Source: Bryobacteraceae bacterium (GTDB taxonomy: Bacteria; Acidobacteriota; Terriglobia; Bryobacterales; Bryobacteraceae). Taken from it: a DNA stretch of 64,000 bases. The notes under the pieces were generated by a model that saw only the letters and a program-made list of their open reading frames with translations, was not told the DNA's origin and searched no databases. The stretch spans positions 1,736,001 through 1,800,000 of the forward strand of contig JAWKHH010000001.1 in the NCBI GenBank assembly GCA_041394945.1, written 5' to 3'. The position numbers and the translations under genes are program-made. This document shows positions 59,303 through 64,000 of the stretch, piece after piece. How positions within the stretch are numbered: position 1 is the stretch's first letter; every line of letters begins with the position of its first letter.

Positions 59303-59725
59303 TTAGTTCGGGAGACGGAGAGACTGATGCGCGGCGAGCTGCCACCGGCCCTGCTTATACACCCAAACGTGGAGGAACTTCAGGTGGGCCGGGCTACGAT
59401 TGCCGCGGGTGGAAACCTCGAACTGGCCGTTTGCCGACACCACCGCGGTGTCGCCGTAGATGCGAACATCGATCGGATCTTCGTGCTGGATCTTGTGGTA
59501 CACGCGGGTGCCGTTGGAGAGATTGTCGATATAGATCTTCTTGGTGTCCACGTCGCCCGTCGAGTGGATATAGGCGAGGTCGTCGGCAAGCACCTTGGCC
59601 AGCCCGGCCTTGTCGTTGGACGTGGTGGCGGCGGCCCATGCCTTTTCAGCTGCTTTCACGCCGTCAGCGGTCTTCTGGGCAAGGGCAAGGGACGCGGCTA
59701 CCACGACAAGGATGATTGTTCGCAT
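59303..59725 (-). CDS. Secreted NTF2-like protein (DUF4440 / SnoaL-like)
   Basis: 140 residues with a signal peptide (RTIILVVVAASLALAQ). The rest is one NTF2-like cone fold: AEKAWAAATTSNDKAGLAKV, DDLAYIHSTGDVDTKKIYID and a closing FLHVWVYKQGRWQLAAHQS. AGGAG precedes the ATG. The family includes ketosteroid-isomerase-like enzymes and small ligand-binding proteins; no active-site set can be assigned. It is divergent from the aminopeptidase gene with a 37-base gap. Confidence 0.82.
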   Translation of the reverse strand: MRTIILVVVAASLALAQKTADGVKAAEKAWAAATTSNDKAGLAKVLADDLAYIHSTGDVDTKKIYIDNLSNGTRVYHKIQHEDPIDVRIYGDTAVVSANGQFEVSTRGNRSPAHLKFLHVWVYKQGRWQLAAHQSLRLPN

Positions 59726-59749
59726 GTTTGATTCTCCTGGGTCCTAGGA

Positions 59750-59755
59750 TACACT
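59750..59755 (+). promoter_or_regulatory. -10 box TACACT, leaderless-type, for the M1 aminopeptidase gene
   Basis: TACACT is followed by seven bases and the GTG at 59763. There is no ribosome binding site before the GTG. A TATCCT on the minus strand at 59746-59751 could serve the divergent NTF2-like gene, so the promoters would overlap. Confidence 0.4.
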
Positions 59756-59762
59756 GGCCCGA

Positions 59763-61640
59763 GTGAGAGCCTTTTCCGCTGCGCTAGCGCCCGCCGCCCT
59801 CCTGGCGTTGGCGGGCTGTTCGACCCAATCCAAACCTCCCATGCCCACCGCCCGACGCGACGTCCACTCCCATGCCAACCCGCACCAGGTGGTTCCCACC
59901 CACGTGGAACTCGACCTCGAAGTCCGTTTCGAATCGAAAACCCTCGCCGGTACCGTCACCCTTCCGCTCCGCCGGATCGACCGCGCCGCCCCCCTCGTTC
60001 TCGATACGCGCGACCTGGCCATCCGCGCCGTCGAAGCGGCCGCGGGCGAAAAAGGCGTCTTCGCGCCCACGAAATACGAACTCGGCCAAGCTGACCCGAT
60101 CCTCGGCGCACCCCTCACCATCGCGCTCCCCGAAAACGCCGACCGCGTCCGGGTCACCTACGAGACCTCGCCCGCGGCGAGCGCGTTGCAGTGGCTCGAG
60201 CCCTCGCAGACCGCCGGCGGCAAGGACCCGTTCCTGTTCACGCAATCGCAGGCCATCCACGCCCGAAGCTGGATCCCCCTTCAGGATTCGCCCGGTGTCC
60301 GCACCACCTACCGCGCCCGCATCCGCACGCCGAAACACCTCATCGCGCTGATGAGCGCCCGCCGCGACTTCCGCCTCGCCGATCGAAAAGAGCCGCCCAA
60401 CGGCGACTACACCTTCCGCATGCCGCACGCGATCCCCTCGTACCTGATCGCTCTCGCCGTGGGCGATCTCGACTTCCGCGAAATGGGCTACCGCACCGGC
60501 GTCTGGGCCGAGCCCCCGGTAGTGGACGCCGCGGCCAAGGAGTTCGACGATACCGAGCGCATGATGCAGGCGGCCGAAAAACTCTACGGCCCCTACGCGT
60601 GGCTGCGCTACGACATCCTCGTACTGCCCCCGAGCTTCCCGTTCGGCGGAATGGAGAACCCGCTCCTCACTTTCGCCACTCCCACCGTGATCGCCGGCGA
60701 CAAGAGCCTGGTGAACCTGATCGCGCACGAGTTGGCGCACTCCTGGTCCGGCAACCTCGTCACTAACGCCACCTGGCGCGATTTCTGGCTCAACGAAGGA
60801 TTCACCGTCTACGTGGAGCGGCGCATTCAGGAAATCGTCTACGGCGGGGAACGCGCCCGCATGGAAGCCGTTCTCGGGCTTCAGGATCTCGAAAAGGAAA
60901 TGGCGTCGCTCCCCGAGAAGGACCGCGTGCTCTTCCTCGATCTCGACGGCCGCGACCCCGACGACGGCATGACCGACGTGGCCTACGAAAAGGGCGCGCT
61001 GTTCCTCACCGCGCTCGAACAGGCCTTCGGGCGCGAACGCTTCGACGCGTTCCTCAAGGGCTACTTCGCGCACTTCCAGTTCCAGAGCATCACCACCGAA
61101 ATGTTCCGCGCCTACCTGAAGGAAAACCTGCTCGACAAAGATCCGGCCGCGGCAGCCAAGGTTCCGGTGGAGGAATGGATCACGCAACCGGGGCTCCCGG
61201 ATTCAGCGCCGCGCTTCACCTCGGAGGCGTTCACGCCCGTCGACGCGGCGGTCGCATCCTGGAAATCGGGCAGGCCCTCCACCGCGAAGCCGGAATGGAA
61301 CACCCAACAGTGGCTCCACTTCCTACGCGGCCTCGAAGACGGGAACTCGACGATGCGTATGGCCGCACTCGATCGCGCCTTCGCATTCACGAAGTCCGGC
61401 AACTCGGAGATTCTGTTTCAGTGGCTCGAAATGTCGATCAAGGCCGGCTACAGGCCGGCGGACCGCACGCTCGACGACTTCCTGACCAGAGTCGGCCGCC
61501 GCAAATTCGTGAAGCCGTTGTTCGAAGCGCTGGTGCAGACACCCGAGGGGAAAGCGCGCGCGGCGGCATTGTTCGCTAGGGTGAAGGGCCGCTATCACCC
61601 GATCACGGCCGCGTCCGTGGAACAAGTCCTTGCCCGGTAA
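59763..61640 (+). CDS. M1 family aminopeptidase, lipoprotein, leukotriene-A4-hydrolase-like
   Basis: 625 residues. A lipoprotein signal with lipobox LALAGC (C19) anchors it in a membrane. The M1 catalytic set is complete: substrate-binding GGMEN at 295-299 (GGMEN as in leukotriene A4 hydrolase, rather than GAMEN), zinc motif HELAH at 322-326 and third ligand E345 in NEGFT, the exact HExxH-x18-E spacing. The C-terminal helical domain is of the LTA4H type. It trims N-terminal residues from peptides outside the cytoplasm. It starts with GTG at 59763. The transporter gene follows directly after the stop. Confidence 0.93.
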   Translation: MRAFSAALAPAALLALAGCSTQSKPPMPTARRDVHSHANPHQVVPTHVELDLEVRFESKTLAGTVTLPLRRIDRAAPLVLDTRDLAIRAVEAAAGEKGVFAPTKYELGQADPILGAPLTIALPENADRVRVTYETSPAASALQWLEPSQTAGGKDPFLFTQSQAIHARSWIPLQDSPGVRTTYRARIRTPKHLIALMSARRDFRLADRKEPPNGDYTFRMPHAIPSYLIALAVGDLDFREMGYRTGVWAEPPVVDAAAKEFDDTERMMQAAEKLYGPYAWLRYDILVLPPSFPFGGMENPLLTFATPTVIAGDKSLVNLIAHELAHSWSGNLVTNATWRDFWLNEGFTVYVERRIQEIVYGGERARMEAVLGLQDLEKEMASLPEKDRVLFLDLDGRDPDDGMTDVAYEKGALFLTALEQAFGRERFDAFLKGYFAHFQFQSITTEMFRAYLKENLLDKDPAAAAKVPVEEWITQPGLPDSAPRFTSEAFTPVDAAVASWKSGRPSTAKPEWNTQQWLHFLRGLEDGNSTMRMAALDRAFAFTKSGNSEILFQWLEMSIKAGYRPADRTLDDFLTRVGRRKFVKPLFEALVQTPEGKARAAALFARVKGRYHPITAASVEQVLAR

Positions 61641-62519
61641 ATGACACAAAGGTTGACGTGGGCCGCCGCCGGCGAGGCGCTCCTGGTGTCGCTTCTATGG
61701 GGCGGCAATGTCGCCGGACTCAAGCTCGGCCTCGCCACGTTCCCGCCCTTTTGGAGCGCTTTCTGGCGCATGGCGCTCGGTCTCGCCGTGCTCGGCGCAT
61801 GGGCGCGGCTGCAAGGCCTGGCGCTCGGAGTGCGGCGGCGTGAGTTCCGTAATCTCTCGCTGCTCGGAGCGCTGTTCGCGGCGCAGATCGCCCTGCTGAA
61901 TTTCGGCACGCAGCACACTTCGCCGGCCTACGCGGTCGTACTGGTGAACGCGAATCCGCTCTTTGCCAACCTGATCGGTCACTTCCTTCCCCTGGAACCA
62001 CGGCTCACTCCGGCCCGGGTGGCGGGCCTGGCGATCGCCTTCGGGGGACTCTGCTTCGTGATGCTCGGGAATCCGGAAGCGTCGCTGGCGCCGGACCCGA
62101 TGCTCGGCAACCTGCTCACCGCCGCGTCGTCGTGCCTGCTCGGAATCCGGCTCTTGTACACACGCCATCTCGTCCAATCGATCCCGCCTCTCCGGGCCAT
62201 CGTCTGGCAGGTGGGGCTCTCGCTGCCGATGTTCCTGATTCCGGCGCTGCTGCTCGAACCGCCCGCTCTACGCCCGGTGGAGTGGCCCGCTGTCTCCGCC
62301 ATCGTCTATCAGGGCGCGGTGGTGGCCGGCATCTGCTTCGTCGTATGGGCATCCCTGCTCAAGCGCTACAGCGCCGGCACGATCTCAATGTTCTCATTCA
62401 CGATCCCCTTCTTCGGAATGGCCGCAAGCGCGCTGCTGTTCGCCGAGCCGGTCACGGGCCGCCTTGTCGCGGGCGCGGCAATGGTCACCCTCGGCATCGT
62501 GATCGTCACGCGAGTCTGA
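61641..62519 (+). CDS. EamA/DMT-family transporter
   Basis: 292 residues, about ten membrane segments in two EamA repeats (first half up to about 140, second from about 150). Typical pieces are LLWGGNVAGLKLGL, NFGTQHTSPAYAVVLVNANP and the final FFGMAASALLFAEPVTGRLV. DMT transporters export metabolites or amino acids. The ATG at 61641 is the next base after the aminopeptidase stop, so the two are translationally coupled and may link peptide breakdown with export or uptake of a product; this is inference. Confidence 0.88.
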   Translation: MTQRLTWAAAGEALLVSLLWGGNVAGLKLGLATFPPFWSAFWRMALGLAVLGAWARLQGLALGVRRREFRNLSLLGALFAAQIALLNFGTQHTSPAYAVVLVNANPLFANLIGHFLPLEPRLTPARVAGLAIAFGGLCFVMLGNPEASLAPDPMLGNLLTAASSCLLGIRLLYTRHLVQSIPPLRAIVWQVGLSLPMFLIPALLLEPPALRPVEWPAVSAIVYQGAVVAGICFVVWASLLKRYSAGTISMFSFTIPFFGMAASALLFAEPVTGRLVAGAAMVTLGIVIVTRV

Positions 62520-62596
62520 GCGCGCCAGGCAAACCCCGGTCGATTGACAGTTCTTATATAATTGAGACCGTTTAATTCTTCGGCAAGGGGGTCTCC

Positions 62597-64000
62597 ATGT
62601 CTCTGACTCGCATCCTGCTCATCGCCGGCGCGTGGGCCGCCGTCACCCACGGGCAAACAACCACAACGAATATCACCGGCCAACTCGTCGACCCAACCGG
62701 CGCCGCCATTCCCGGCGCGCAGGTGGTGGCCACCAACACCGCCACCAATGTCACCACGGCGACGCGCACCACGGACACTGGCAACTACAGTGTCACTGTG
62801 TACCCCGGCGTCTACCGGCTCACCGTGGAAGCCGACGGCTTCAAGCGCGCCGCGCGCGACAACATCACCGTCACGGCGTCCACCACCGTCCGCCTCGACA
62901 TCACCCTCCAGTTAGGCGCGGTGTCGGAAACGGTGGAAGTCTCCGGACAACTGCTCACCGTGCAAACCGACAACGCCAAGGTCTCCACGGCGATCGAGAA
63001 CAAGTTCGTCGACGAACTCCCGCTCGTGGTGAGCGGCGCGCTCCGCAACCCATTCAACCTGATCTCGATCGCGGCGCAATCGAACGAGTACAGCGGCAAC
63101 AACATGTCGCTCGGCGGCGGGCAGGCGCGGGCCTGGGACGCCACCATGGACGGCGTCTCCATCGCCACGAACCGATCGGCCGACCAGAGCGAGATCGCCT
63201 ACAACGCGCCGTCGGTGGAAGCGATCACCGAAGTCGCCGTCGATACCAACGGCTTCAAAGCCGAATACGGACAAGCCGGCGGCGGCGTGCTCACATTCTC
63301 TTCGAAAAGCGGCACCAACCAATTGCACGGTTCCGTATATGAGTTCCTGCGCAATGAGAAGCTCGACGCGCGCGGGTTCTTCGCGTCATCGCGCTCCGTG
63401 CTCAAGCAGCACGATTTCGGAGTCGCCGGCGGCGGCCCTATCCGTCGCAACAAGACGTTCTTCTTCCTGGCCTACGAAGGCTTCCGCATCCGACGCGGCG
63501 CCAACGCCACCATCCAGACCGTCCCGACGCCCGAAATGTACCAGGGCGACTTCACGAACTGGGTGAACCCGCAGGGCGCGCGCCTGGCGATCTATGACCC
63601 GTCCACCACGCGGACCCGCGCCGGCGGCGGCTTCGAACGCGATCCCTTCCCCGGGAACATGATTCCCCAGGCGCGTTTCTCGCCGATCAGTTCCAAGGTG
63701 ATGTCCTTCGGCCAGGGGCTCACTCCCAACCGCGGCGGCGTCCCCGGCACCATTGACTACGTCCGCAACAACTGGATTACCACCTCCGGCACCATCGAGA
63801 ATCCGCAGGATAAAGGGAGCGTAAAGGTGGACCATGTGTTCAACGACGCGCATCGGGCGGCCTTCTTCTACAACATCACCAAGTTCCGACAGCAGCCCGG
63901 CGCCGGGGGCCCTCCCGGATTACCCATCCCGCTTTGGACCGGCCAGGTACAGAATTTCGACACCAATCAATACCGCGCCACGCATGACTGGGTAGTGTCC
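62597..64000 (+). CDS. Oar-type TonB-dependent receptor, N-terminal part (cut by window edge)
   Basis: The first 468 residues are in the window and the frame is still open at 64000. Signal peptide (MSLTRILLIAGAWAAVTHGQ), carboxypeptidase-regulatory domain (about 25-105; ITGQLVDPTGAAIPGAQVVA, YRLTVEADGFKRA), then a plug-like region (ELPLVVSGALRNPFNLI, GGGVLTFSSKSGTNQLHGS, FLRNEKLDARGFF) and the first barrel strands (KTFFFLAYEGFRI). AAGGGGG lies before the ATG. It is the third such receptor in the window, again without a SusD-like partner. The DNA just before it is the most AT-rich stretch nearby (62551-62580). Confidence 0.9.
   Translation, partial: MSLTRILLIAGAWAAVTHGQTTTTNITGQLVDPTGAAIPGAQVVATNTATNVTTATRTTDTGNYSVTVYPGVYRLTVEADGFKRAARDNITVTASTTVRLDITLQLGAVSETVEVSGQLLTVQTDNAKVSTAIENKFVDELPLVVSGALRNPFNLISIAAQSNEYSGNNMSLGGGQARAWDATMDGVSIATNRSADQSEIAYNAPSVEAITEVAVDTNGFKAEYGQAGGGVLTFSSKSGTNQLHGSVYEFLRNEKLDARGFFASSRSVLKQHDFGVAGGGPIRRNKTFFFLAYEGFRIRRGANATIQTVPTPEMYQGDFTNWVNPQGARLAIYDPSTTRTRAGGGFERDPFPGNMIPQARFSPISSKVMSFGQGLTPNRGGVPGTIDYVRNNWITTSGTIENPQDKGSVKVDHVFNDAHRAAFFYNITKFRQQPGAGGPPGLPIPLWTGQVQNFDTNQYRATHDWVVS

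Noticed and set aside
62544..62562. TTGACA followed by TATAAT before the third Oar receptor
   Set aside because: Both hexamers are near consensus but only 7 bases apart instead of about 17, so they cannot work as one promoter. The region may still contain a promoter using one of them.

Overview
The window looks like chromosomal DNA of a GC-rich acidobacterium, most probably of the Bryobacterales / Candidatus Solibacter group. The clues are three Oar-type TonB receptors carrying the DLPLNGRN-like plug motif, a protein with the Solibacter-type C-terminal domain (TIGR03437), BACON-domain secreted proteins, an operon of PPC, DUF1549/DUF1553 and DUF1501 proteins, and many Tat-exported enzymes. I found no insertion sequence, phage, CRISPR array, rRNA or tRNA. 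It reads as ordinary, densely coded chromosome with 50 genes, two of them cut by the window edges. Assignments rest on motif recognition, not on a database search.

Layout. 1-3330 (- strand): start of a Tat-exported protein and an Oar-type receptor. 3639-10416 (+): a four-gene export operon (PPC protein, DUF1549/1553 cytochrome-like protein, DUF1501 protein, MFS transporter). 20348-10432 (-): about 10 kb of tightly packed genes (dodecin, ApbE, polyphosphate-glucokinase-like kinase, sulfatase, esterase, cytochrome c'-like protein, second sulfatase, MlrC-like M81 protein, dienelactone-hydrolase-like protein, divergent M19 protein). 20436-25132 (+): TPR protein, small membrane protein, Hsp70-like ATPase, Ca2+/H+ exchanger, DinB-like protein. 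25143-28675 (-): a zinc-ribbon membrane protein, a CBM9-like protein and UvrC. 28704-38055: small secreted, redox and envelope genes, an aldehyde dehydrogenase and a tandem pair of large CAP-BACON proteins. 38076-41271 (-): AccD, a sialidase-like protein and a deoxyhypusine-synthase-like protein. 41292-49405: polysaccharide deacetylase, diguanylate cyclase, cell-wall amidase, lytic transglycosylase, MobA, MlaF-like ATPase, a PEP-CTERM protein and PurH. 49467-53522 (+): a single-chain topoisomerase III-RecQ helicase. 53491-59725 (-): second Oar receptor, a BACON-repeat/TIGR03437 protein and an NTF2-like protein. 59763-64000 (+): M1 aminopeptidase lipoprotein, EamA transporter and the start of a third Oar receptor.

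How the genes work together. Much of the window serves the envelope and scavenging of polymers: sulfatases, esterases, a deacetylase, sialidase-like and carbohydrate-binding proteins, peptidases and large outer-membrane receptors. Housekeeping genes (uvrC, accD, purH, mobA, topoisomerase-RecQ) are scattered between them. Consecutive genes in operons are often joined by NTGA start/stop overlaps.

Most notable observations: (1) nine genes have a TANNNT box 6-7 bases before the start codon, which predicts leaderless mRNAs; (2) the topoisomerase III-RecQ fusion; (3) a protein with a duplicated CxxC-x15-C module; (4) a tandem pair of CAP-BACON proteins with four copies of an unrecognised C-terminal domain; (5) an M19 family protein that has lost three of five zinc ligands; (6) a dodecin-ApbE flavin gene pair joined by a CTGA overlap.
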